Positions 28,854 through 37,188 of a stretch of 37,188 nucleotides of DNA are shown piece after piece. Within the stretch, counting starts at the first letter, position 1; every line of letters starts with the position of its first letter. The translations under genes and the position numbers were made by a program. The stretch comes from Paratrimastix pyriformis. Taxonomy: Eukaryota; Preaxostyla; Paratrimastigidae. The DNA is taken from NCBI GenBank assembly GCA_027972325.1, contig JAPMOS010000271.1:1-37188 (forward strand). Reading direction: 5' to 3'. Under the pieces are notes generated by a model. It searched no databases. It saw only the letters and a list, made by a program, of their open reading frames with translations, and had not been told where the DNA came from.

Positions 28854-29792
28854 CAAGATGAAACGGGGCGAGTACCAAAGGTACCAAAAAAGTACCAAAA
28901 AAGTACCAAAAAAGTACCAAACGGGTACCAGAGTGTACCAGAGTGTACCAAAATGTACCAACTGGTACCCCAACAAGTACCAAAATTTTGTACCAACCGG
29001 TGGTGGTACTTCACCAAACCGGTGTACCAAATTTTGGTAGTGTACCAAAGTGGACCCGATGCTCCCCCTCTCCAAGCCGGTACTTCACCAAAATCCCTTG
29101 GTACTTCACCAAAATCCTCCTGGTACTTCACCAAAATCACTAAAGGTACCAACCACACTTGTCACATGACGACCCTGGAGGACCAAGTGAGGTACCAAAC
29201 TGCTTTGGTACCTTCTGGTGAGGCACCATTGAACTCGCCCTGGTTGGGAACGATAGAGAGGAGGAGGAGGAGGAGGAGGGAGAGGGGGATGGGAGAGGGA
29301 GATGGAGAGGGGAGAGGGGGGGGGGGATGTTGTTTGCGGGTTTATCCCCCCCCCCACTGCCCCCGACTGCTCCCCCCCCCCCTGAGAGGTTCATCCCCTC
29401 ACAGCTCTGGTGCTCACCCGTTTTAATTTTAGGAGTAGCTCAGTGAGCGAAGCGGCAAGGTCTGACACATAAACTCGAGAGTCTGAATCCCATAAACCCA
29501 TAAAATTAACCCTCATAAAAAACAGAATCTCATAAAGTACCAAGTACCAACCAAATGTACCCAAAAAGTACCAGACAGACAGTAGTACCAAAAAGTACCA
29601 CAGCCCGTACCAAAACCAACTTGGTACTTTTTTGGCGAGTACTATAAAAAGTACCAGAAAAGTACCAGGGCGGGTACCAGAAAAGTACCAAGGCGAGTAC
29701 CAAAAAAGTACCAAGGGCGGGTACCAAGAGTACCAAACAACGCGGTACAAGAACTTTTTGGTACTTTTTCGTACTTTTCCGTTGTCATCTTG
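28854..29792. mobile_element. TA-flanked inverted-repeat element rich in GTACC repeats (MITE-like)
   Basis: The 939-bp insert is bounded by inverted CAAGATGA..CGG termini (left CAAGATGAAACGGGG, right complement CAAGATGACAACGG) and flanked by TA (28,852-28,853 and 29,793-29,794). Both sides rejoin fibre-module sequence. TA duplication plus short inverted ends is the Tc1/mariner-type pattern. The body has two blocks of irregular GGTACCAAAA-like repeats (about 28,868-29,155 and 29,537-29,785) around a purine/G-run and C-run core. There is no transposase, so it is non-autonomous. Confidence 0.75.
29317..29355. other. G-run/C-run hairpin inside the MITE-like element
   Basis: A run of ten G followed by AT (29,317-29,328) pairs with ATC-run 29,344-29,355 around a 15-nt loop. 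It is preceded by a purine-rich (GAG)n tract. Strong secondary structure and possible G-quadruplex; run lengths may be unreliable in the assembly. Confidence 0.6.
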
Positions 29793-31529
29793 TATCAATC
29801 CAGTTGAAGAACTGTCATAGACACGGAATCGAATTGCATTGTTCATATCGAAGCCAGCGCATGCAGAACCAGTTCCGGAGAAGTCAGCATTTGCGCCAGA
29901 GCTTGCTTGATAAATGCCCCAATTGACATTTCCTAATGGATACATTGATATTTTGAGAGAGCCGGTATTAGAGCCGATAAATGGACATTCAAATGGAAAT
30001 GAAGATTTAACCTTATTGGCATATATATCAGTAGCACCAATAGTGAATGTATGATTTGGAGAAGTGTCATTAGCATTGTAATCGCTATTGTATTTGATGT
30101 TGCCTTTTGACTTGATTGTGAACGTGGTGTTATCAGCATTTTCGAATGTGGTATCAGTTGAATTCACAGTGAAGTTACCAATTTTGAGAGAAGTATTAAG
30201 AGGAATTATGTTGTCAACAGCGATTGGACTATTTATGATTAAGTTGCCACCGCTTGTAGTGATTGAGTTAGCAGTCAATGCGAGTGGAAAGGCACCAGAT
30301 ACAACATTGCCAGATGAGTCAGTGCCGAGGATTTGAGCATCATTGATTGCAGTCTTCAGAGTTCCTGTGCATGTAACAGCACCAGAAGTGATAGAATTGC
30401 ATGAGATAGCAGCGGGAACACTTAATGTTGCGCCAGTAGGAGCCACTTTATCAGCCACAACAGTAGCACAGTATATTTTGCTATTAGCATCACGTTGCAC
30501 AATTGTTGAAGGAGCATTAGGAATAGATAACGAGGCTATTTTTGCATCAGTCACAGCTCCATCAACGATATCAGATGATACTATTTTAGAGACAGCCAAT
30601 TCACCAGTTGCAGTAGAATGAACATATTAGCAGAAGCCATTGTAGGAATGATTACTTTTCCAGCGTCATTCACTTGGAATAAAGTAGAGGCGCCATTATT
30701 AGTAGTTACAGTGAAGGTTTTGCTCGTTTCATTATTGTCGTTATCGATATCGATGTTTACATCACCATTTGATTGGATGTCTAAGTTTCCAGATGTCACT
30801 GATTTGACAGTGTTTGTCAATACAGAGTTTGCAGAGAGATTGTTCACTTTAGTGTCACCACTTGCATTTCGAAGGAGCAGTTGTAGCAGAGTTCGCTATT
30901 TTTCCAGCAGTGCTAATAGTGTTAAGTTTAGCATCATTAATTGTGCCATCAGTAATATCTGAATTGATCAAAGTTGATGATGACATATTTCCAGAGGCAT
31001 CGCAGTGAACCAATCCAGCAGTTGTAAAGAGGTGATTTGTGCATTGGTTGCAGTGATTTTTCCAGAAGCCAGAAGTACATTATTAACTGAAGTGCCATTA
31101 CCGGCAGTCATTTCTGTGATGGTGTTGTATTTAGCAGTGGTTGATTCATTTGCAGCAGAATTCTTCCAGCATTGAGAAGTAGCATCATAAAGCAGTATTT
31201 GTTTATCAACAAGTCCAGTTGACACATCAACATTAGACAGTTGTCCAATTGACATGTCAGGTAGGAGCAGAAGGCAAAATGACATCACTATTGAATTTGA
31301 CGAGTCCATTAAATGTAGTTTCACCATTGACTGTATGAGTTCCACCATTGATTGTAAGATTGTTTCCTAACACAGTTTCTCCATCAATAGTCACATCCTT
31401 CTTTAGAACAGCATCACATCTAAGTTCGAGAGGATTTTCATTCTGAGTTTCGACAGCTACCCTATCGTAACCAAAAGTGTTAGCGAGAGAGATTCTGTCA
31501 GTAAAGATGACTTTCTTTTGTGGTTCCAT

Positions 31530-31555
31530 CTATATAACCGCAATAGAAAAATACA
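31530..31555 (-). promoter_or_regulatory. Probable promoter of the virus-like fibre gene
   Basis: On the minus strand, TTTTTCTATTG and GGTTATATAG lie directly before the ATG at 31,529. It again shows a TCTA core and a TATA-like stretch, as upstream of the plus-strand genes, with looser similarity. Confidence 0.45.
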
Positions 31556-31593
31556 AAAACATGAAAAGATTAAGGTGTTGTTTGACGATGAGT

Positions 31594-32064
31594 TTATAGC
31601 TTAGAGAGGATGTAAGGACGAATCATGTCACCGCCGATTACAGAGCAAATTCCACCTACATAACGATTGAGCAGACTCACATCAAGTTTTGAGCCGAATG
31701 CAAAACGAAGAGCCAGATATACAGCCATTGACATGCCACTATCAACGAGAGCATTTTTTAGCATGGTTGAGTCGAATGATAATCCAGCCATCAGGTCTCT
31801 ACCATCGAGGAGATTTTGTAGAATAGGAGCAACAATCGTGAGTCCACCAGCTCCAGCCAGCCCGACATTTAGATAGTCAGCATAATCACTCCGCAGTGAC
31901 AGAGTTTTAGTGATAAGCCAATACAATGAGACACCACTGATTGATTTGATGGTGATGTCTTTTAGGTCAATTGCAGATTTACTGTCAGATGTAGCCATGG
32001 ATGATTTAATACTATTCATGGATAAAAAAATTAGGGACAAATAAGAATTAGGAGAAGAAGACAT
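31594..32064 (-). CDS. Virus-like hydrophobic protein, unknown (up to 156 aa)
   Basis: Contains at least two likely membrane or buried hydrophobic helices: VGLAGAGGLTIVAPILQNLL and the region around MSMAVYLALRFAFG, and ends IGGDMIRPYILSKL. A later start (MNSIKSSMATSD or MATSDSK, about 31,998-32,020) is likelier than the first Met because an AT-rich promoter-like run precedes it. Small membrane proteins in this position are common in Polinton-like viruses. I cannot assign a family. Confidence 0.6.
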   Translation of the reverse strand: MSSSPNSYLSLIFLSMNSIKSSMATSDSKSAIDLKDITIKSISGVSLYWLITKTLSLRSDYADYLNVGLAGAGGLTIVAPILQNLLDGRDLMAGLSFDSTMLKNALVDSGMSMAVYLALRFAFGSKLDVSLLNRYVGGICSVIGGDMIRPYILSKL

Positions 32065-32076
32065 ACTTTGTGGTGA

Positions 32077-32349
32077 TTAGAAGAAGACATCCGATTCCGA
32101 TGTAGCCGAACGTGGTAATACAGTTTGTGACGCGGGTGAGTTTTTTTGGATCGTGTCGAGGGTTTCTTTTGTCTTAACAACAACAGACTTGGTTGCTTTT
32201 ATGTTAGAACTCACTTGTCCGAGTAAATTGCCACCGAGAATCATCATCAATTGGTACTTAGGTTGCATCATCTTAGACTTTAATAAGCCTTCCATATCAC
32301 CATTCTTAATCATTTCATCGAGGCATTTTTGAATTCCTCTTGAGAACAT
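32077..32349 (-). CDS. Virus-like small protein, unknown (90 aa)
   Basis: A short frame starting MFSRGIQKCLDEMIKNGDME, with MMILGGNLLGQVSSN and a basic/Thr-rich end. It overlaps the end of the gene at 32,310-33,080 by 40 bp on the same strand. I recognise no domain. It may depend on the upstream gene for expression. Confidence 0.45.
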   Translation of the reverse strand: MFSRGIQKCLDEMIKNGDMEGLLKSKMMQPKYQLMMILGGNLLGQVSSNIKATKSVVVKTKETLDTIQKNSPASQTVLPRSATSESDVFF

Positions 32350-33080
32350 TCCAATGAGTCACGATAACCATGAAGGTATTTAGGCATTATCTTTTCAGTT
32401 ATATCAGCAGTCTTTAGAAGCATTTCAGTTACATGTTTGCTACTGTGAAAGGATTCATCCATTTTTGCATCAACAACTTTAAAGAGGTCAATTTTGAATT
32501 GCATCAGCTCATCATCAGACATTGCAGCGAAGAATGCCACATTATATTTTTCTTGGTCCATACCGAGTTGATTAGTCAGTACGAGCAGCTCATTGATGTC
32601 GTTTTCACGTTTGAGTGAAATCTTTGCCTTCTTAGGTTTCTTTGGAAGCTTAGGGAAATGAATTGCACGAGGTGCTCTTGGACGAGCTTTGAGTGCTTGT
32701 TTTGCCTGTTCCTGTTGTTGTTCGAATTCTTCTACAGCCTGTTGCATGAGTTTTTGTTCAGTTTCGACTTGTTCCTTTGTCTTAAACACAATTTTACCAT
32801 CAGGTCTTTCATTGTGTAGTTGGTCTTTACGAAGAAGGAAGTCCATATTATCAATCAGTTCATCCGACGATTTTTCCTTAGACTCATCTTTATACTCATC
32901 TTTTGAGTCATCATCAGACTCATCAATATCAGTATTTGATTCAACTGAGGCATCATCATCATCATTGACACTTTGAGAATCTTCACTATTTTCATCATCT
33001 CCATAAGGTATAGATATTTCACTCGATGAAGAGACAAAAGACTGTAAATCCTCATCAGATTCAGATACACTGTCAGACAT
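32310..33080 (-). CDS. Virus-like acidic protein, unknown (256 aa)
   Basis: The first 75 residues are strongly acidic and Ser-rich (SVNDDDDASVESNTDIDESD). A charged heptad-like stretch (KEQVETEQKLMQQAVEEFEQ.., about residues 105-130) follows, then a basic patch (FPKLPKKPKKAKISLKREND) and a helical C-terminal half. The layout (acidic tail, coiled coil, basic patch) suits a scaffold or DNA-associated virion protein, but this is inference. It is divergently transcribed from the ATPase gene. Confidence 0.6.
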   Translation of the reverse strand: MSDSVSESDEDLQSFVSSSSEISIPYGDDENSEDSQSVNDDDDASVESNTDIDESDDDSKDEYKDESKEKSSDELIDNMDFLLRKDQLHNERPDGKIVFKTKEQVETEQKLMQQAVEEFEQQQEQAKQALKARPRAPRAIHFPKLPKKPKKAKISLKRENDINELLVLTNQLGMDQEKYNVAFFAAMSDDELMQFKIDLFKVVDAKMDESFHSSKHVTEMLLKTADITEKIMPKYLHGYRDSLECSQEEFKNASMK

Positions 33081-33146
33081 ATTAGTTAACTAATACAGTT
33101 CACACACAAAATATTTTTTCTATATAGATTATAGTTACAATTCAAA
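33081..33146. promoter_or_regulatory. Bidirectional promoter region of the virus-like element
   Basis: 66 bp separate the two divergent starts. On the acidic-protein side lies the perfect palindrome ATTAGTTAACTAAT (33,081-33,094). On the ATPase side lies TTTTTTCTATATAGATTATAG, with the TCTA core seen at the other genes. Confidence 0.6.
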
Positions 33147-34166
33147 ATGTCGTCTGAATCAGTTAAGGAAGTATATAAGTGTCCTGAGTGTGGGAAAGAA
33201 TATAAGAGTGAGAAGTGGCTTAAGAAGCATAAATGTGCGCCTCCAAAAGAGAAGAAAGAGAAGGTTCCTAAGGCGAAGAAGGAGAAGAAGGAGAAGAAAG
33301 TGAAGGTGGAAGATGAAGGGCAAAAAGTTGAAGAAGATGAGCAAATTGAGCAGAAGCAAGTTGTTTTCATACCACCTGAAGTAAAAGAAGATGATGCAAG
33401 CATTGTTAAGGTAGGTAATGTCAAAATGCCTAAGTTCAGTTCATTAGAGATTGTAGATAGGTTCAAAAACAAGAAAGAGCCTTTTATTTCACTACACTAT
33501 GGCATGAAGGAGAGTGGCAAAACGACATCAGTTCTCTCCATTATAAAGCAGATACGAAGTGAGATCGACAAGATCTACCTATTTACAGTTGCACAAGACA
33601 ATAAAGACAGATATCAGAAAGAGTTAGGGAACATTCCAGATGACAGATGCTTTGGAGGCTTTGACGACGAGGAGACACCATTGTTCATTGAGAAGCTAAT
33701 CAAGTTCCAAGAGAAGACAAAAGGCAAGAAGTCAGTCTTATTGATATTTGACGATATCTTAGATGGCAACAACAAGTTACACCAAAGTAATATTTTAGGC
33801 AGTCTGTTTTGCAATCACAGAAGATACAACATCTCAGTCATTCTGACGACACAAATACCAACAGGTATATCACCTAGAACAAGGCAGAACACCAATTACT
33901 GTTTCGTCCATTACACCAAGAATGACTCAGTGAAAGACATGATATACCATGAATATATGTCGTGTATGAAGAAGGCAGATTTCTTAGAACTATTCGAGAA
34001 AGTGACAGCAGACCACAACATTTTGGTGATCAAGCCTTTGTTACATGACAATTACCTTAACCTTTACAATGCCTTTTGGGATACCTCCAAAACTCAAGAA
34101 GATTACAGATCCAAGGTGAAAAAGGCAGAAGAGCATTGGGACCAGAAGGCAGTAAACACAAAATAG
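33147..34166 (+). CDS. Virus-like genome-packaging ATPase with N-terminal zinc finger
   Basis: 339 aa, apparently whole. Residues 9-30 form a C2H2-type finger (YKCPECGKEYKSEKWLKKH, then KC). Residues about 33-60 are a Lys-rich linker. The ATPase core follows: Walker A-like HYGMKESGKTTS (about residue 118), Walker B KSVLLIFDDIL (about residue 200), and a sensor-like ISVILTTQIP. This is the FtsK/HerA (A32-like) family that pumps DNA into double-jelly-roll capsids. It sits directly upstream of the capsid-like frame, the usual neighbour in Polinton-like viruses and virophages. Confidence 0.85.
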   Translation: MSSESVKEVYKCPECGKEYKSEKWLKKHKCAPPKEKKEKVPKAKKEKKEKKVKVEDEGQKVEEDEQIEQKQVVFIPPEVKEDDASIVKVGNVKMPKFSSLEIVDRFKNKKEPFISLHYGMKESGKTTSVLSIIKQIRSEIDKIYLFTVAQDNKDRYQKELGNIPDDRCFGGFDDEETPLFIEKLIKFQEKTKGKKSVLLIFDDILDGNNKLHQSNILGSLFCNHRRYNISVILTTQIPTGISPRTRQNTNYCFVHYTKNDSVKDMIYHEYMSCMKKADFLELFEKVTADHNILVIKPLLHDNYLNLYNAFWDTSKTQEDYRSKVKKAEEHWDQKAVNTK

Positions 34167-34182
34167 GCAAGATTTTTATAAT

Positions 34183-34206
34183 TTGAGTATTTTTTTATCT
34201 TAGTAT
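34183..34206 (+). promoter_or_regulatory. Possible promoter of the capsid-like frame
   Basis: TTTTTTTATCTTAGTATGATA resembles the TTATCTATAG/TTAGTATATAA motif upstream of other genes of the element, with gaps. Confidence 0.4.
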
Positions 34207-35196
34207 GATATTGATTATCACACTCTGGCAACGGCAATTATTCTAAAGTCGCACACCACACAGAACTCAGACCTCGAAAGGAATGCAATCAAAATCAATG
34301 AGTTTACAGATGACAAAACCACTAAGATACGCAAGCCTAAGATTGTAACGGACCCGGTAGTAATCAAACCTAAGCGGCAAATATCATTTGGAAGTGTCGC
34401 ACAGTTTGACATTAATAAATACAGCGGGCTACTCTCAGGTAATGACATACACCTACACATCAGACTCGGAGCTACTACAGCATCAGCCGGCACGGTGACT
34501 TACGTAGGTGGATACATGATGAAGCTCATCAAATCCCTTAAGTTTAAGCACCAAGGACGTGAAATATACAAGTTGGACAGTGCAGGTATATATCAATATT
34601 ACCAGCGTGCCATACAGGAACGCAAATCACTGATGATGCAGAACGCACGTATTGGAGCAACCGGCACAGACATTGATCCATCGCAACAACAGGAAGGACT
34701 GATTTACATACCAAATCCATTCATTGACTTTAACCCTCTACGGCTCGACATCTTACAAGCAAATCCCTATTTTGAAGTAGAAATTGCCCCTCTATCAGAA
34801 ATTGCATCATCTTCCACAGTTGGAGCTACATTAACCAACACTTTCCTCGATGTTGAACTCGTAGCTAACTACATGACAATGCATGAAGATGAGAAGAAGG
34901 CAATTCTACGAAGCAGTATGGATGAAGCAGGAATGGTTACAGTACAGAATGAATTCGTTGATTCAACCAAGTATCTAATCTCACAAGGTGCCACATCGAT
35001 AACATGTGACCTACCATTTGATGAAGTTGAGTATTTGTCGATGTATCTGTCTGATGACACGACAGGAGCACCATTCACCGGAACAGCCTATATCTCGGAA
35101 TATCACCTTTCTGTTGACAACAAGAACTATCCAGATACAGCCATTAGTGCTAAATCGCAAGAATTCCAACAGATGATGTATTTACCCGGAGCGTAG
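34207..35196 (+). pseudogene. Partial major-capsid-like frame (virus-like, fossil)
   Basis: About 330 residues are readable: SVAQFDINKYSGLLSGNDIH, YVGGYMMKLIKSLKFKHQGR, IPNPFIDFNPLRLDILQANP, LDVELVANYMTMHEDEKKAI, YLISQGATSITCDLPFDEVE. The arrangement of strands, with a mid-protein L.VE..Y....DEKK block and a following YLI.Q segment, fits a double-jelly-roll major capsid protein of the Polinton-like virus/virophage group. It is much shorter than the usual 500-650 residues and stops where the DNA turns GC-rich, so the distal jelly roll is missing here. A minor capsid protein is the alternative. Confidence 0.6.
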
Positions 35197-36560
35197 CCCC
35201 GGAGGGAGCGTAACTGGGAAAACTACCGGGCAAACTCACGGCCGCAAATCGACCGGGAAACTCACAGCTCTTGTTCGGGCGGGGTCCTGGGGGTCTTCTC
35301 CAGAAACGCTTGGGGGCGATTTTCGAGATCGGCCCTGGTGGGGGAGATCCGAGTGCACAGTGAAAAAAACTGAAAATCCGAATGCTCCCAAGCCAACCCC
35401 ATCAGTCCCGGCCGGGCCCCAGGGCCCAGCACGCTCGACATTTTGGGGGTCCGACTCCCCGGGGTTGGAGCCACAGGTCGTGCCAAAGGTTCACGGGGGC
35501 GGCTCCGGTCAGCCCGGTGGGTCCCGCGTGCGGTCTTTCGTGTGCATCACTCACCGTGGTGGGGCCGGTGGACTGGTGGGGTCGGGGACCCTCTCCGGCA
35601 AACCCCTCCCGGGGAGCCGGGACCTCATTCCGACATGTGCATTGCGGAGACTTCGATTTGCCGGGCGGAAGCAATGTGCGTGGCACAGACCTGGCGCACA
35701 TACAAATCGACTGAGCCACTTTCCAGGGCTGCCGACGCAAGGACTTCCCTGAAATGCTCGGAAGATGATCTTTGGACGGGCCGAGCCCAGCGCCATTGGA
35801 CATCCTTCGGTTAGCTTCTCCTCATTTAGGCTAGTGATCCCATGCATTTTGGTGCGATTCCGGGCTGAATTGCGAACTCGCCACTCTGGTCTGTCAAAGT
35901 TGCGATAGCCGACCGAACCCCACCGCAAGTCCCACTCGCTCTCCTCTGCCGGCGTGCTCGTTTCCGTCCTCTCTGATGTGAAGCTCTCTTTCACACTTGG
36001 CTTTATTGCAACCCTCTTTTCATTTCTATGATTTTCAAGCGATCCGACGTCAGGCGGTTTCGTTCGCCTCATTGCATTCGACCGTTTTCGAAATGCTGGG
36101 TCCTTCATTGCTGACCATTCGATCCCAGATGTTTTTTCACATCACTTTGTGATATTCTTTTATAAATCGACGTAAAGAGTGGTCAGGTCACTTCCGTGCA
36201 TTGGCATTCTTCACCACCCCAGAATGCTGTGTCTCGATTCTCGCTTTGTTCCAAAGTTCTTTTGTTTTGGTCTGTGGTTGTTTTGGGCACCAAAAGCACG
36301 CTGAATGAGTCCAGATGAAAAACGATCGATCGATGCCCGGCTCCCAACCTTGCCCGGTTGAGGTCATCGCTCGTCCCGTCTGCCGACCACTCATGTCCTC
36401 CCGTCGAAACGACCACGGGCACGTAGATCACGGGTCCGACAGTTGGCCCCAGCTCACTCCACCGTCTCCTGCGAGAGCATGCTGTGGCTTTCACCGCTTT
36501 CAGTTGGGTTGTTTTCTTTAAGACCCCTCGTTTTGAGACATCTGCTTTTGACCGAGTGGC
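35197..36560. other. GC-rich DNA, no recognisable gene
   Basis: Composition changes abruptly at the end of the capsid frame (GGAGCGTAGCCCCGGAGGGAGCG). Frames of up to about 185 aa occur on the minus strand (35,551-36,108), but none has a domain or conserved look. A TATA-like TTTTATAAAT lies at about 36,159. Confidence 0.45.
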
Positions 36561-36707
36561 CAGGGGCGGGGTGGGGGTGGGGGTGGGGGTGGGTGGGGGT
36601 GGGGGGTGGGGGTGGGGGTGGGGGTGTGGAGGGTGGGTGGGAGTTGGGGGGGAGGAGGGAGGGGAGGAGGGAGGGGGGCAGGGGGCGGGGGGGGAGGGTG
36701 GGTGGCT
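36561..36707 (+). repeat. G-rich minisatellite (GGGGGTG-type)
   Basis: Runs of G5-G6 separated by single T, then GGAGG units. The plus strand is a strong G-quadruplex candidate. Overlapping frames coding Gly/Val/Trp or Pro/His repeats are artefacts of the repeat. Confidence 0.85.
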
Positions 36708-37188
36708 CCCTCCCGGTAAAATGCGCAAAAGCCTTTGCGCCCAGGACTATTTCGGAAGGCATTTGACAAGAATCTACACTCTCCGCTTTCAGGACTACCA
36801 AGCAAGGATGATGATATTGAATCATATGGTAATGTATATGGTACCATTGTGCTAAAAGTATTCTAACCCTAAATTAGTCGTGACTTTCACAGGGATTGCC
36901 TCATAACTGTACTTTGAATGTATTAGCATACGGACGAGCATGGTATCGATATAACACAAAACAAGGCACTTTGACTGTAGAACACAAGAACTAAGTGATC
37001 CAAGGCGTTAGAATCATTTAGTTATGTAAGAAAACATGTAGGCATTCATAAAAGTCATACCTTATGTTTCCAGAGGTTGACATGAGGATCATCTTTTGAC
37101 ATGCACTTAAAGTACTGTGACAGTACCACATACGAGCATGAAAAGTCACTGATCTATGTTTAAACTAAGTCCCGGCTGAGATTCAGTG
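36708..37188. other. Mixed to AT-rich end of window, no recognisable gene
   Basis: After the minisatellite, composition falls back to AT-rich beyond about 36,830. There is no open frame of note and no sequence recognisably from the virus-like element. Confidence 0.45.

Larger units (their letters stand above)
28667..31529 (-). pseudogene. Virus-like fibre gene, proximal part (broken, with insertion)
   Basis: The gene begins MEPQKKVIFTDRISLANTFG at 31,529. It runs through repetitive beta-helix-like shaft modules (GETVLGNNLTINGGTHTVNG, IDNDNNETSKTFTVTTNNGA, TFENADNTTFTIKSKGNIKY, FENSNNVCNFSANSNTGTFW) that resemble each other and the distal part. It is broken in about four places and interrupted by the TA-flanked element at 28,854-29,792. 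Modular repetition and Asn/Thr/Ser/Gly richness are typical of viral fibre shafts. Confidence 0.75.
26109..35196. mobile_element. Virus-like element segment (Polinton-like virus / virophage kin; fossil)
   Basis: The AT-rich block encodes a packaging ATPase next to a capsid-like frame, a fibre with peptidase-S74 chaperone, and several small unknown proteins; strand switches occur at 27,630 and 33,080-33,147. No polymerase, integrase, protease or terminal repeats are in the window, so it is incomplete here. The fibre gene is broken in about four or five places, one of them an inserted TA-flanked element, and the capsid frame is partial; the ATPase looks whole. Low GC against very GC-rich neighbours marks it as foreign. 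Confidence 0.75.

Noticed and set aside
29431-29500. tRNA-like segment (A-box-like TAGCTCAGTGAG and B-box-like GTCTGAATCC) in the MITE-like element
   Set aside because: The B box deviates at two key positions and the T-stem does not pair. At best it is a decayed tRNA-derived relic.
35551-36108. A 185-aa minus-strand frame as a host exon
   Set aside because: No recognisable domain, splice context or homologous copy in the window; composition alone can explain it.
36867-36877. Telomere-like CTAACCCTAAA
   Set aside because: A single unit only, with no array.

Overview
The window looks like nuclear DNA of an unidentified protist or other small eukaryote: tyrosine-recombinase (DIRS-type) retrotransposons, a short one-gene retroposon family, a double-jelly-roll virus-like element, satellite-type repeats, and no bacterial-style operons. 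I cannot name the organism. I see no convincing host protein-coding gene anywhere; almost everything is mobile DNA nested in mobile DNA.

Layout. (1) 1-472 is a partial second copy of a virus-like fibre gene, followed by AT-rich DNA to 749. (2) 750-26,108 is one large GC-rich DIRS element (A, minus strand) inserted into that AT-rich DNA. Element A is itself interrupted by about 7.9 kb of non-coding, repeat-rich DNA (1,169 to about 9,108), by a second younger DIRS element (B, 9,433-17,611, same orientation), and by copies of a 1.4-1.5 kb single-ORF retroposon. (3) 26,109-35,196 is the main AT-rich virus-like segment (Polinton-like virus/virophage kin): two small plus-strand genes, a long minus-strand fibre gene ending in a peptidase-S74 chaperone, three minus-strand structural or accessory candidates, a packaging ATPase with an N-terminal zinc finger, and a partial major-capsid-like frame. 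(4) 35,197-37,188 is GC-rich, then AT-rich DNA with a G-rich minisatellite and no recognisable gene.

How the parts work. Each DIRS element reads right to left: ITR, Gag, RT/RNase H, an adenine-methylase-like domain, tyrosine recombinase, internal complementary region (ICR), ITR. Each ICR is the reverse complement of that element's own two outer ends placed end to end, as expected for replication through a circle. The virus-like genes share an AT-rich promoter motif just upstream of their starts.

The most interesting system is the single-ORF retroposon. Four copies (7,108-8,528; 12,441-13,915; 19,654-21,128; 23,233-24,667) have 10-bp target duplications, variable microsatellite 3' tails, a 3' UUCG hairpin with a compensatory base-pair change, and one unrecognised protein with conserved N and C termini and an unstable Pro/Ala-rich middle. 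The empty target of the fourth copy is present in element B. A 3.98-kb tract carrying one retroposon insertion is almost identical in A and B although their flanks are diverged, which points to gene conversion (or an assembly effect).
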